NCBI GenBank assembly: GCA_029891385.1
Contig: CM057227.1
Span: forward strand, 56,855,567-56,919,566
Length of the DNA stretch: 64,000 nucleotides
Direction of reading: 5' to 3'
From: Erythroxylum novogranatense
Taxonomy: Eukaryota; Streptophyta; Magnoliopsida; Malpighiales; Erythroxylaceae
Shown here: positions 10,115-21,229 of the stretch, piece by piece
How the letters are laid out: each line of letters begins with the position of its first letter
How positions within the stretch are numbered: the first letter of the stretch is position 1
The notes under the pieces: model-generated
Database searches by the model: none
Seen by the model: only the letters and a program-made list of their open reading frames with translations
What the model was told of the DNA's origin: nothing
Position numbers and translations under genes: made by a program

Positions 10115-11945
10115 TGTTAGATTAGTGCCCTGAAGGCAATCACCTTTAGTGCATTTTATACAAAGTTGTGTACATACTTTATGAATAAATAAAGAAAGGC
10201 ATATTTCATTAATTTGATGTTCATTATTTATTAATGGATATTGATCAATAAGCAAATTAATGAAGTCCATGATATATGACATAGCATGAAGGAAATTGTG
10301 ACGTGATCATACTACTGAGATTCCTATCATGTGCAATTATGTCAAGATTCAAATTGTCCCTAGTCATAGGATTACCGAGATCGACATCGGTAATCCGAGA
10401 GACTAGTACATCTCAAGCTCCTTGATTTGATCAAGCAAAGGATCTCGTGGTCGTAAATATGAGATATTTAGGTCGAGATGTGGATGCTTACTAGAGGTAG
10501 TAAGTACATCGATGACCCGCTATGAGATCATCACATGGATGTTCTTTTCTAATGTCGTGATAATCTCATCATAGCAATGGTGCAAGTATCCTTAGACTTG
10601 AGGTGCTCAAGGATATCTTGGATATTGATTCGTGCTTTGACTCCATTCCTTGTTGCCTTGCGAGGTCGCTCATAGGGTGGTGATTGGAGTGCGACTTGAG
10701 GTATTCAAGGTAATTGAGTAGCCAATGGAGGATTCACCACTTTGTGATAGCGAAGATGATACCTATGGCCTCTTGTCGTGGTCATTACTCAAGTCTCTGT
10801 CGAGCATATATGTCATGAAGAATGTCTTCATTGACATATAAAGTAATGAGTCCCAGGACGAGAACTGAAATCACTTGGACTGGATTTGACATAGTCAGTC
10901 TAGTAAGAATTGACACATTGCCCATACTCATAACCAAGTGGGGTATAGCATAGTGAAAGGACGAATTGCACGGTAATTGTATATGGAAAGGTTCGTGATA
11001 TGGTTCATGATGAATACATGTTCATTCACAAACCAATTACTTTCTCAGTCAATTGAGGTCATGATGTGTTGCTAGATACCGCTCATGACATGCTCAGATT
11101 AAGTGTTAATCTAAGTGGCCAACATAACCGGGAACCTAATGGGTCACACGCATAAGAGTGTCTCGGAGAATTCTTAAAATAGTTTTGGACAGAGTTCCAA
11201 TATATGGAGAGCAAACGGACTAAATGGATCCCGATAAGATCGAGATATGTCCCAATGAGATCGCGACATCGATATCGCTGAAAAATATTTCCGGGAGTTT
11301 TTCCCATACCGGGACCCGGTAGGCCGGTAAGACCGACCCCAGTGTGACTGGACCACTTCAGCATTTATTTATATATATATATATATATAACTAATTAATT
11401 AAAGAATTAATTAATTAATATATATATATATATGTACACGTTGAAAGGAGAAGAAGTTTCTCCATTTTTGCTTAGTCATCAATTCATTTAATGACTAAAA
11501 ACAAAATAGCAAAGGAGAAAGATGAGGATCATCGTGGATGATTAAGAATTGAAGGAAAATGAAAGAGTTTCTTCTCCTTCATTGAAGTTCTTCGTGGGTT
11601 TTGCAAGAAAGAAGAAAAAGGGTTTTCATCTTTCAAGCTTTCCATCATCTCTTCATCCTTCAAGGCTTCTTCATCTCCTCTCCATCATTAATCATAGCTC
11701 TCCAAGGAAAAAGGTAAGAGCTAGCACTCTTTAATTTGTTCTAGTTATTCCCGGGTCAAAAGGTTTGTCCCGGTTAGGTTCTCCGGTCTCTGCGTGGATA
11801 CCGTTAGAGACGGTCTCCTTTGGCCGTTATGGTTTGAGTTTGTTGTATAGACACATGGATCCTGGCTTTCGGGAAGGTCCCGGAATAAAAAATTTTTGTT
11901 TTCCGCACCGTGGGTATGTGATGCTCACACCGGGATTTTCTTACA
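10115..11945 (+). repeat. 5' LTR of copia A
   Basis: It begins TGTTAGATTAGTGCCC and ends GGGATTTTCTTACA, next to the primer site. The homologous 3' LTR is at 27559-29361. It is a type-1 LTR, without the AAGTCGACTT array found at the start of the B and E LTRs. A TA/TTAATTAA-rich stretch at 11366-11432 is the likely promoter region. ORFs inside it (for example 11083-11364 minus, 11765-12034 plus) are LTR sequence and not genes. Confidence 0.95.
11366..11432 (+). promoter_or_regulatory. TA-rich probable promoter region of LTR A
   Basis: Two (TA)n runs flank TTAATTAA repeats. The same block is kept in the 3' LTR of A (about 28795-28850) and, inverted, in all copies of the family (about 18145-18190, 30410-30465, 36980-37025, 52900-52950). 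It is the only TATA-like part of the LTR. The start site is not determinable by eye. Confidence 0.4.
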
Positions 11946-11946
11946 G

Positions 11947-11958
11947 TGGTATCAGAGC
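11947..11958 (+). other. primer binding site, initiator tRNA-Met type
   Basis: TGGTATCAGAGC lies one base after the LTR end. This is the usual plant copia complement of the 3' end of initiator tRNA-Met. Confidence 0.92.
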
Positions 11959-13068
11959 GACTTGTGTCGTATATAACGAAGAAACCATGACTAGGTCGGA
12001 GTTGCCTATTGCTTGTGATGATGATGCATGTTGATTGTGTGAATTTCGAATTCAGTATAGAAATATATTTTTGAAATTTTCTTGCCCAGATATGTTCACA
12101 AGATGTTTTTGCATATGTCTGTGGAAGCTCGGAATTTATCAATGTGATTTGATATGGTTTTGCTAATTTATTCCCCAATGTTCTGGTTGCTGTCTTTGTT
12201 CACATTCAATGAACAGGCATGCTTATAAATTCGAGAATAAATTTTAGAAACTTTTGTTTTCGGATTTTCTTTCACGAACATGTCTATAAGATGTTTATGA
12301 ATGTCTATGAGAATGTAAAAATGTTTTATAGGTGATTTACTATTTATTTGAGAATTTATTGTGTGCTTCTGGGAATAACTGTGTTGAGGAACACAGATTC
12401 AACATTGGCTTTGTTGCTAAGGTTGGTTGCGTTTTTGATGGAAATAAATCCTGAATAAATTCATGGAACATTTTGTAAACATTTTGTAGCCTCTTTAATT
12501 TTCTTAGAATTTATGGAAAATTTTTCAATGAGTTTTTCAAGCAAAACACAGAGCTTGGCAGTTTTGAGAAAGTTGCTGGAGTTGTTTTGTTTGGAATGAT
12601 AAATTGTGTATTTCTCAATTAAAATGCCTTGGATCATTTTTAATGTTATTAAAAATGTGTTATATTGATGTTGTATACTTTCCAAATTGAATTTCTTGAA
12701 ATTGGGTTTTCAAATATTTTTCGGATGTCAAATGTGTCACACTAGCGTCTCGTTAGTGTATTTCGTTGTCTTGATTATATTGGTCGTCACAAATTTTGTG
12801 ACATGTGCCGAAGTAGTCTTGATAAAGTTTAGACTACCTAGAGATACTTAGGGTGATAGTTTGATATTCTTAAATTATTTGGAGATCTGAATGAATAAGA
12901 GTGTATTCATTGATTTCAAGTATTTCATGTATAGTTTGACTATATATGGTAAGCAACAATGAAAGTGTTTCATTGGTACATCAAGGTAAAGTGTATTACA
13001 CTTGGTATTGTGAATTGGAACTGCACGGATTGAGAAATTAGCCGATTAGATAGCCATTCCACATGGAT

Positions 13069-13241
13069 AAGTCGACTTACACAGATACAAGTCGACTTGT
13101 CCATGCACTGTAGACGCATAAGTCGACTTGCACAATGGTTCAAGTCGACTTGTTTGTGCACAGCTGCATAAGTCGACTTACACATGCATAAGTCGACTTA
13201 CACACTAGCATAAGTCGACTTATACATACACAAGTCGACTT
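13069..13241. repeat. array of eight AAGTCGACTT palindromes (leader of A)
   Basis: Perfect 10-mers start at 13069, 13089, 13120, 13142, 13170, 13190, 13212 and 13232. Spacings are 20, 31, 22, 28, 20, 22 and 20 bases. Many sites extend to 12-mers (TAAGTCGACTTA, CAAGTCGACTTG). Sequences between the sites are not conserved, which separates the array from an ordinary tandem repeat. Confidence 0.95.
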
Positions 13242-13439
13242 ACAACATGCAAAGGTGGGATGACGGATGATTTTAGGTATAGATTCAATGTGATTGATGA
13301 AATGCCCTAAATCATTCTATATAGTCATGGTGACTATAATCCTACGGCTTGGAGGAAAAGAAGATGAGACCTAAAAACCCTCACACATCATATGAAAACT
13401 AACGCCTTCCATTAATATGGGGAGAACCAGAGTTCTTAT

Positions 13440-13865
13440 AGAGTTGGGTTGTTGGGTAAACCCAAGCTCACTCTATACGGATATGTTCGAACCATGAAAA
13501 TAAGATTTTCGGATTAATGGGTCGGTTTTCACTAGAAGCGTTGATTTGTTGAGTAAACTCAAGGTCAACGTGGACAGAGGCAAAATTGGGCAGTGTGCAT
13601 CAGATGTACGCGCATCAAGAGTTGATAACCCAATGTGTGTGCATACATCACGAGTTGATAGCACTAGTCGATAGTTGCATCTATGAAGCAAATGGTATGA
13701 CCGATACCTGCCGATAGACCTAAGGTGGCTTGTTGGGTAAACCCAAGGTCATTTTAGTAATGTCGGATATCTATGATGCCATTGGTATGACCGATACCTA
13801 CCGATTGACCTAAGGTGGCTTGTTGGGTGAACCCAAGGTCATTTTAGTAATGTCGGATATCGACC
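13440..13865. repeat. repeated hairpin units TTGGGTAAACCCAA in the leader of A
   Basis: Six-base stems around AA occur near 13449 and 13731; variants are TTGAGTAAACTCAA (about 13548) and TTGGGTGAACCCAA (about 13824). The last two lie in a tandem duplication of about 94 bases that shares TGGTATGACCGATACC and CATTTTAGTAATGTCGGATA. The same hairpin units occur in the leaders of B, C and E. Confidence 0.8.
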
Positions 13866-14024
13866 CACTAGGACATTTTGTCATAATGTTTATTGGATTC
13901 GTACTGAGGGTTATGGATTCTTTGAAACTAGTGGGAGCCATATGCATGTCATGCAAGTCCTTATGATCATGCATGTAATTCTATTCTAACATTCTTTCTC
14001 TCATTTCCCTATAGGTTATTGAAA

Positions 14025-14627
14025 ATGACTTCTAGTGTGAACTTGCGCTCGCTTATGGACTCCAACAAATTAACTGGACCAAATTTTCTCGATTGGCTGA
14101 GAAATCTGAGAATTGTTCTCAGGTCAGAGGAATTGGGATATGTCCTAGATGTTCCACTTCCTGATCTACCTGCTGCTGATGCTTCTGACGAGGATCAGAA
14201 AGCATATCGTAAGCATTTTAAAGACAGTTACATGGCTACGTGCATTATGCTTGCCTCGATGTCACCAGAGCTGCAGAAGCAGCATGAGTCTATGGATGCT
14301 AATACCATAGTGTTTCATCTTAAAGAGTTGTTTGATGAACAAGCTCATTCTGAAAGGTTCGAGACCTCGAGGCTACTCTTCACTACTAAGATGACTCCAG
14401 GTTCATCTGCAGTGCAGTATGCACTGAAGATGAATGGGTATATTGAGAGGTTGGTCATCTTAGGTTTTGTTATGGATTATGAATTAAGTGTTGACTTAAT
14501 TCTAGTTGGATGGTCTGATAGTTATTCACAGTTTATGTTAAACTATCGGATGAACCAAATATCCACGATAATCCTCGAAGTTGATCAATCTGCCAAGACA
14601 AAGAAAGCAAGCTATCAAGAAGGATAG
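14025..14627 (+). CDS. copia gag (capsid) of element A, C-terminally frameshifted
   Basis: The ATG at 14025 follows ATAGGTTATTGAAA and is the natural start; a TTG two codons upstream is less likely. The protein (about 200 residues) contains LTGPNFLDWLRNLRIVLRSE, MLASMSPELQKQHESMDA and LLFTTKMTPGSSAVQYALKM, the pattern of plant copia gag proteins (UBN2 / retrotran_gag families). It should form the virus-like particle. The frame is lost at about 14590 and ends at 14627, while the adjoining basic tail continues in another frame. It is the least damaged gag in the window. Confidence 0.85.
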   Translation: MTSSVNLRSLMDSNKLTGPNFLDWLRNLRIVLRSEELGYVLDVPLPDLPAADASDEDQKAYRKHFKDSYMATCIMLASMSPELQKQHESMDANTIVFHLKELFDEQAHSERFETSRLLFTTKMTPGSSAVQYALKMNGYIERLVILGFVMDYELSVDLILVGWSDSYSQFMLNYRMNQISTIILEVDQSAKTKKASYQEG

Positions 14628-14811
14628 CAAGCAAATGCTTATGGTGGACTCTTCTTCTGGTTCAAAGAAAAAGAATCTAAAGAAGAAAAGGTTTAAGAAA
14701 CCAAAAGGAAGTGCAGCCAAGAAGAAACCAAAGAAACCGCACTGGGGGAACTTGCTTCCATCAGGCAAACCGCCACCTGGCGAAACTAGAAAATCTATCT
14801 CGAAGAATTGA
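14581..14811 (+). pseudogene. copia gag basic tail / degenerate zinc knuckle of A
   Basis: A lysine-rich frame (KKKNLKKKRFKKPKGSAAKK) follows the capsid part and leads to KKPHWGNL. In relatives a C-x2-C-x4-H-x4-C nucleic-acid knuckle stands here; only the H-W part is recognisable and the cysteines are not in frame, so the knuckle looks destroyed by small deletions. Confidence 0.6.
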
Positions 14812-14848
14812 AGCGTAAGAAGGCATCGATGCCTCGACTTCTTCAGGT

Positions 14849-15329
14849 ATGTTTGTTATTGAGGTTAATACTGTTTCTGACCATAACATATGGGTATTAG
14901 ATACCGGTTGTGGCTCACACATATGCAATGATATGCAGGGCCTCGTGGACGAGAGATGTGTCATGAAGGGAGAACTAGACTGCAGTGGGAAATGGAGCAA
15001 GAGTTGCTGCATTAGCCGTAGGCACTTACTTTTTGTCACTCCCCACTGGGCTTGTAATTAAATTGCATGAATGTTATTTTGTACCTGTATTAACAAAGAA
15101 CATATTGTCTGTTTCTTGTTTAAATAGGGCTAGTTTCCATGTGACTTTTAGTAACAATGGTTGTTCTATTAGTTTGAATGGAATGTTTTATGGTACTGAT
15201 ACACTATGCAATGGAATTTACATATTAGATATGTCACATCCAATTATGAATGCCAATGACATGAAAAGACATAAACGAGATAATTTAAAATCAACTTACT
15301 TATGGCATTGTCTTGCCATATATAAATGA
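14849..15329 (+). pseudogene. copia protease region of A, broken
   Basis: MFVIEVNTVSDHNIWVLDTG contains the catalytic D-T-G, followed by CGSHICNDMQGL, the normal copia context. The frame shifts at about 14985 and continues as VAALAVGTYFLSLPTGLVIK and then LTKNILSVSCLNRASFHVTF, the usual stretch between protease and integrase. The stop at 15327-15329 follows a small deletion in the LWHCRLGH zinc-binding motif. Confidence 0.85.
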
Positions 15330-16173
15330 GAGACGATAACTAAGCTCCATAAGAGTGGAAGTTTAGGGTCATTTGATTATGAATCATATGACACATGCGA
15401 ATCTTGTTTATTAGGCAAGATGGCTAAGTTACCCTTAAAGGGAAAGGCTGAACGAGCGACTGGAGTATTAGACCTAATACATTCAGATGTATGTGGTCCG
15501 ATGTCCATCCATGCCAGAAGTGGTTGTCTTTACTTCATTACCTTTATCGATGATTATTCTCGATATGGGTACCAGATTCGATGAGATACAAATCTGAAGC
15601 ATTTGAAAAGTTCAAACAATTCAGAAATGAAGTAGAAAACCAATTTGGGAAAAGTATCAAGACATTACGATCAGATCGTGGTGGGAAATACTTAGACCAA
15701 GAGTTTTTGGATTATCTCAGAGAAAATGGGATTTTATCTCAATGGACTCCTCCTTACACACCACAGCATAATGGTGTGGCAGAAAGGAGAAATCGAACCT
15801 TGTTAGACATGGTACGATCAATGATGGGCTTTGCAAAGTTGCCAAAATCCTTTTGGGGGTATGCACTTGAGACAGCTATTTACTTGTTAAACAGAGTTCC
15901 ATCAAAGACAGCTGATGTTACTCCATATGAGATGTGGACTAACAAAAGACCCTATCTTACTCATTTGAAAGTTTGGGGTTGTCCCGCTTATGTGAAGCGG
16001 ACACAATCGATAAACTTGATGCAAAGTCCGACAAGTGTTTGTTCGTAGGATATCCTAAAGAAACAATGGGATATCAATTCTACTCATTGATGAACAAAAG
16101 GTGTTTGTTTCAAGCACGCTGTCTTTTTAGAGAAAGAGTTTCTTTTACAAGAAGACAAGGGGAGCAAAATTGA
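15300..16173 (+). pseudogene. copia integrase of A, broken in several places
   Basis: The pre-integrase H-C-C-H region (LWHC.., then CESCLLGKM) spans 15300-15425. The catalytic core begins near 15478 with IHSDVCGPMSIHARSG (first aspartate region) and YFITFIDDYSRYGY. Then come TLRSDRGGKYLDQEFLDYL (second aspartate) and PYTPQHNGVAERRNRTLLDM with the catalytic glutamate. The main open part is 15581-16048. A shift leads to KSDKCLFVGYPKETMGYQFY (15973-16173), the C-terminal part. Confidence 0.88.
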
Positions 16174-17413
16174 GCTTGAAGAAGTTCAAGATGCTCAATG
16201 CATACGTATCAATCGTCAACTCAAACTGTGACTCATACGGATGAAGTAACATTCAACCTTCTATAACACACACGAAGTTCGTAGGTCACCTAGATACGCC
16301 TGCTCCTTAGAGATATGGATTTCTCGTGAATGAACAGGATGATGTATAGCTCATAGAAGATGATGAGCCTACCAGCTATGAAGAGGTTCTGAAGAGTTCA
16401 GAGTCTGAGAAATGGCTTCAAGCCATGCAGGCTGAAATGGATTCCATGTATGACAACCAAGTATGGACTTTGGTCGAGGCACCAAGGAATCAAACCCATA
16501 GGTGCAAATGGGTTTTCAAAAGAAAACCGACATGGATGGTAATGTAATTACCTATAAAGAAGGCTTGGGCTAAAGGCTTTCACAAAGACAAGGAGTTGAC
16601 TACGACGAGACCTTCAAATTTCAAAGAGCAATGCTTAAATCCATTAGGATACTCCTAGCCATTGCCACTCATTATGATTATGAGATATGGCAAATGGATG
16701 TGAAGACAGCTTTCCTAAATGGAAATCTAGCTGAGGATGTGTATATGACACAACCTGAGGGCTTCACCTCCTATGATGGCGAAAAGGTATGCAAGCTTCA
16801 GAAATCCATCTATGGATTGAAGCAAGCATCCAGGAGTTGGAATATCCGTTTTGATGAGGTAATCAAAGTGTTTAGTTTCTCACAAAATCTGGATGAACAC
16901 TGTGTGTATAAGAAGGTTAATGAGACTGCAATCGGATTCCTTGTGTTGTATGTAGATGACATATTATTGCTAGGAAACGATGTCTCTATGCTACAATCAG
17001 TCAAGATTTGGTTGTCCAAACAATTTGCCATGAAAGACCTTGGTGAAGCAACTTATATCCTTGGGATAAGGATCTATAGAGATAGATAAAAAAGGTTGCT
17101 TGGTCTTTCACAATCAACGTACATAGACAAGATGCTAAAAAGGTTTAGCATGGAGCAATCCAAGAAAGGGTACCTTCCCGTGACTCATGGGATAACACTC
17201 TCAAAATCTATGAGTCCTAAGACACAAGATGAGAGGATGCGCATGAATATGATCCCGTATGCATCTTCGGTAGGATCTATCATGTATGCAGTGCTATGTA
17301 CGAGACCCGATGTATCATATGCTCTAAGTGTTACGAAAGCGAGATACCAATCGGATCCCGTGAGGGTCATCGGGTGGTCACAAGAATATCCTCAAGTACT
17401 TGCGAAGGACTAA
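16174..17413 (+). pseudogene. copia reverse transcriptase of A, broken
   Basis: The N-terminal part is degenerate to about 16630 (SYEEVLKSSESEKWLQAM is still visible). From 16631 the frame reads DVKTAFLNGNLAEDVYMTQP (catalytic aspartate), KLQKSIYGLKQASRSWNIRF and the catalytic LYVDDILLLGND. A stop at 17087-17089 replaces one residue after IYRDR. 17096-17413 continues with MLCTRPDVSYALS-type sequence (AVLCTRPDVSYALS). This copy keeps the segment at 17160-17292 that B and E have lost. Confidence 0.9.
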
Positions 17414-17602
17414 GGATGTTTTCTTGATATATGGAGATGGAGATCTCAAAGTGAGCGGGTATACAGATGCCAATTTTCAATCTGATAAGGATGATTCCAA
17501 ATCCCAATCAGGTTATGTATTCACACTGAATGGCGGGGCAGTTAGTTGAAAGAGTTCCAAACAAGAGACGACTGTCGATTCAACGACCGAGGAAGAGTAC
17601 AT
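17414..17602 (+). pseudogene. copia RNase H of A, part before insertion B
   Basis: The frame continues with KVSGYTDANFQSDKDDSKSQ and SGYVFTLNGGAVS, then a stop where the family has tryptophan, then KSSKQETTVDSTTEEEYI. It is cut at 17602 by element B. TACAT stands at 17598-17602 and again at 27228-27232. Confidence 0.88.
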
Positions 17603-19518
17603 TGTGGGAAAATCCCGGGAGGTACATCACATGTACCGGCAGCGGAAAACAAAAATTTTGGTTCCCGGGACCTTCCCGAACCCAGGATCCAGGTATCCGT
17701 ATGAAGACATCAACCTAAATAGCCAATAGAGACTATCTCTAAAGGTGATCCACGCAGATCGAAAACCTAACCGGATCAAACCCTTTGACCCGGAATAGCT
17801 AAAATAGATTAAAGCCTCGCTAGAGCCTACCGTCTCCGGAGAGCTTGATTGAACGTTGGAACACTTGGAGAAGTAGAGAAGAAATGATGATGCCTTTAGG
17901 AAGAAAGAAGAATGAAAACTCATTTTCACCTTATTCTTAACACTTAAGGAAATCTCCTTTTCTCCTTGGCATGACCGTCGACCTCCACCCTTCTTCAACA
18001 AGCTTTTTTATATCTTTTTAACAATTAAAAAGACTATATCTAAGAAGCAAACAAGTGGAGGGCTTTATGGCCATTCATTTCATTAACCAAACTTTGAAAA
18101 AGTCAAAGCTTATCCTTCTCACACAATCCAACGTGCACACTTATATATTTATATATATTAATTAATTATTTACTTAATTAATTAATATATATAATTGCTA
18201 AAGCAGATCACCAAACTGGGTCGGTCCTACAAGCCTATCGGGCCCCGTATTTAAACAAATTCAAAACCTTTCTTAGCAATATTGATGTCGCGATCTCATC
18301 GACATATCCCAATCCCATTGGGATCCATTTAATCCTAATGTTTCCATAATTGGAACTCGTCCAATTACTATTTTACGATTCTCCGAGACACTCTTAAGCG
18401 TGTGACCTTTTAGGCTCCGGCTATGTTGGCCACTTAGATTAACAATTAATCTGAGCAAGTCATGAGCGGTATCTAGCAACACATCATGACCCCCAATTGA
18501 TCGGAAAGTAATCGGCTTGATGTATTCATCACGAACCGGATCACAAACCCTTCCATGATAATTACCGTGCAATTCGTCCTTTCACCATCCTATACCCACT
18601 TGGTTATGAGTATGGTCAGTGTCAACTCTCACTAGACCGAGTCTAGCCTAGTGATAACAGCTCTCGCCTTAGGACTCATTACTCTATATGTCCATGAAGA
18701 CACTCTTCATGACATATTCACTCGCCGAGATTTACAAGTAATGATCCCGACAAGAGGCCACGGGTATCTCCTCTGTTAATCCGTAAGTGGTGAATCCTTT
18801 ATTGGCTACTCAATTATCTTCGAATACCTCAAACTGCACTCCAAGCACCACCCTATGAGTTACCTCTGAAGCAACAAGGAATGGAGTCAGCACGGGATCA
18901 AGATTCAAGATATCCTCGAGTACCTCAAGTCTAAGGATACTTGCACCATTGCTATGATGAGATTATCACTGACACTAGATAAGATATCCATGTGATGATC
19001 TCATGGTAGGTCATCCAATGAACCTACTACCGCTAGTAAGCATCCACATGTCAACTCTAAATATCTCATATTTACAGCTTCGAGATCCACCGCTGATCCA
19101 ATCAAGGAATATGACATGTGTTAGTCTATCCGGATTAATGATGTCCAGCCTCATTAATCCTATGACTAGGAGAATTTAGATATTGACATAATTGCACATG
19201 ATAGGAATCTCGGAGTATGATCACATCATAATTTCCTTCATGCTATGTCATATATCATGGACTTCATTAACTGATTAAAGATCCAATCAATTCATAAACA
19301 ATGTTCATGAACATCAAATTAATGAATTATGCCTTTTCTTTATTTATTCATTCACCGCATACGATCCGTGAATAAAACGCTAAAGGGATTGCCTTTAGGG
19401 CACAAATAAACAAGATCGATCCTTGAATAAGTCGACTTATCCAATGTACAAGTCGACTTATCGGTACTTTTCAAGAACAAGTCGACTTATCAAGAGTACA
19501 AGTCGACTTGTACTTACA
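17603..19518 (-). repeat. 3' LTR of copia B
   Basis: Plus-strand left end is TGTGGGAAAATCCCGGG and right end is GACTTGTACTTACA, followed by the minus-strand polypurine tract (AATCTCCCACTTGACC read on plus). It matches 25308-27227 nearly base for base. Type-2 LTR with four palindromes at its start (19429-19509). Confidence 0.93.
19429..19509. repeat. four AAGTCGACTT palindromes at the start of the 3' LTR of B
   Basis: Four perfect sites lie within about 80 bases, immediately inside the LTR terminus. Type-1 LTRs (A, C, D) have no counterpart. Confidence 0.95.
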
Positions 19519-19930
19519 AATCTCCCACTTGACCTAAAGCCAATCGCCTTTAGTATCTAATACCATAAGCGAGTCCATGAGAATCACAATTCTCCCGTGA
19601 CAATGGCTTTGTCAACTAACAAAGAACACTTTGCTCTGGGAATTCTCTCTATCAAGATATCATCTCGACTAATGATCTCCGAATCGGCGAGTACATGTTC
19701 GGATCGTCGATGAGACCTCGTTCCTTTGCTCACAGATTAGCCCCATCAGATCACAATACAATCCTATGGGCCCACCATAGCTAGGGACTAGATCAAGTTC
19801 AGTAATGAACTTCTTGATCCAAATTGCTTCCTTTGCGTATCTCATGCGGTAGGTACTCTGCCTCGGTTGTTGAATCAGCAGTCCTCTCTTGTTTGAAAAT
19901 CTTTCCAACCGACGCCACGCTATTCAAGCA
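19519..19930 (-). pseudogene. copia RNase H of B, degenerate
   Basis: Reading leftward, AKEAIWIKKFITELDLVPSY and GPIGLYCD match the end of copia RNase H. The rest is broken into short frames. CCATATGGCGGGCATTG-like sequence near 20000 marks the upstream part. Confidence 0.7.
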
Positions 19931-21000
19931 GAATGTATAACCTAATCATGATTCGTAATCATCCTTATCGATTAGATATCGCATCCAATGCCCGCCATAT
20001 GGAGATTTCCATCTCTATACATCAAGAAAACATCCTTAGTGCTTCACAAGTACTTGAGGATATTCTTGACAGCCACCCAGTGACCCTCACCAGGATCCGA
20101 TTAGTATCTGCAGCATACGATACATCGGGCCACGTACATAGCATCGTTTCATGCTAAACCTCTTTAGCATCTCGTCTATGTACGATGCTTGTGAAAGACC
20201 AAGCAACCTTTTGATTTATCTCTATAAATCTATATCCCAAGGATATAAGTTGCTTCACCAAGGTCTTTCATCGCAAATTATTTGGACAACCAAATTTTAA
20301 CTGATTGCAGCATAGAGACATCATTTCCGAGTAACAGTATGTCATCTACATACAACACAAGGAATACGATTACAGTCCCATTAACCTTCTTATGCACACA
20401 ATGATCATCCGAATTTTGTGAGAAATCAAACTCTTTGATTGACTCAACTAAACGGATAATCCAACTCCTGGATGCTTGCTTCAATCCATTAATGGATTTC
20501 TGAAGCTTGCATACGTTTTCGCCATCGATGGAAGTGAAGCCCTCAGGTTGTGTCATGCACATCCTCGGGTAGATTTCCATTCAGGAAAGTTGTCTTCACA
20601 TCCACTTGCCATATCTCATAATCATAATGAGCGGCAATGGCTAGGAGTATCCTAATGGATTTAAGCATTGCTACGGGGCTGAAGGTTTCGTCATAGTCAA
20701 CTCTTTGTCTGTGACGATATCCTTTAACCAGAAGCATTGCTTTATAGGTAATCAAATTACCATCCATGTTGGTTTTCTTCTAAAACCTCTTTGCACCCTG
20801 TGGGTTTTATCCCTTCAGGTGTAACAACCAAAATCCATACTTGGTTTATGTACATGGAATCTATTTCGGATTTCATGGCACGAAGCCATTTTTCAGACTC
20901 TGAACTCTTCAGAACCTCTTCATAGGTAGTAGGCTCATCATCACATATGAGCAATACGTCATTCTGCTCTCGCGAGAAATCCATATCTCTAGAACAAGGC
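19931..21000 (-). pseudogene. copia reverse transcriptase of B, with a deletion
   Basis: Minus-strand pieces are TYEEVLKSSESEKWLRAMKS (20757-20984), DETFSPVAMLKSIRILLAIA with DVKTTFLNGNLPEDV (20543-20767) and KLQKSINGLKQASRSW with the catalytic LYVDDILLLGND (20278-20580). About 133 bases that A has at 17160-17292 are missing at about 20141-20151, joining the MLKRFSM segment directly to the LCTRPDV segment. E has the same join. Confidence 0.85.
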
Positions 21001-21229
21001 GTATCCTACTTAACCTACTAAATTGTGTGTAGTAGAAGGTTAAACTGCTACCTCATCTACATGAGTTACGCTTTCAAGTTCACGAGCAATCAGGTTTGTT
21101 CGAGCATTTTAAACTTCTCCAAGTTCAACTTTGCTCCCACCGCCTTATTGTAAAAGAAACTATTTCTTTAAGAAAAAAGATGCTTGGAAACAAACAACTT
21201 TTGTTCCTAAGCAAGGTAGAATTGATATT

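Larger units (their letters stand above)
11959..14024 (+). other. long untranslated leader of copia A
   Basis: About 2.07 kb separates primer site and gag, and no long conserved ORF is present. It holds an AT-rich part (12.1-12.7 kb), the AAGTCGACTT palindrome array (13069-13241) and repeated hairpin units TTGGGTAAACCCAA (13.45-13.85 kb). The same order recurs in B, C and E, so the leader is a family trait and not random insertion. Confidence 0.75.

Noticed and set aside
11947..11958. tRNA gene at the primer sites
   Set aside because: Only the 12-base complement of a tRNA 3' end is present; no cloverleaf can be formed.
13069..13241. Palindrome arrays as CRISPR-like repeats
   Set aside because: Repeats are only 10-12 bases, spacers vary from 8 to 21 bases, the setting is a plant retrotransposon leader and no cas genes are present.
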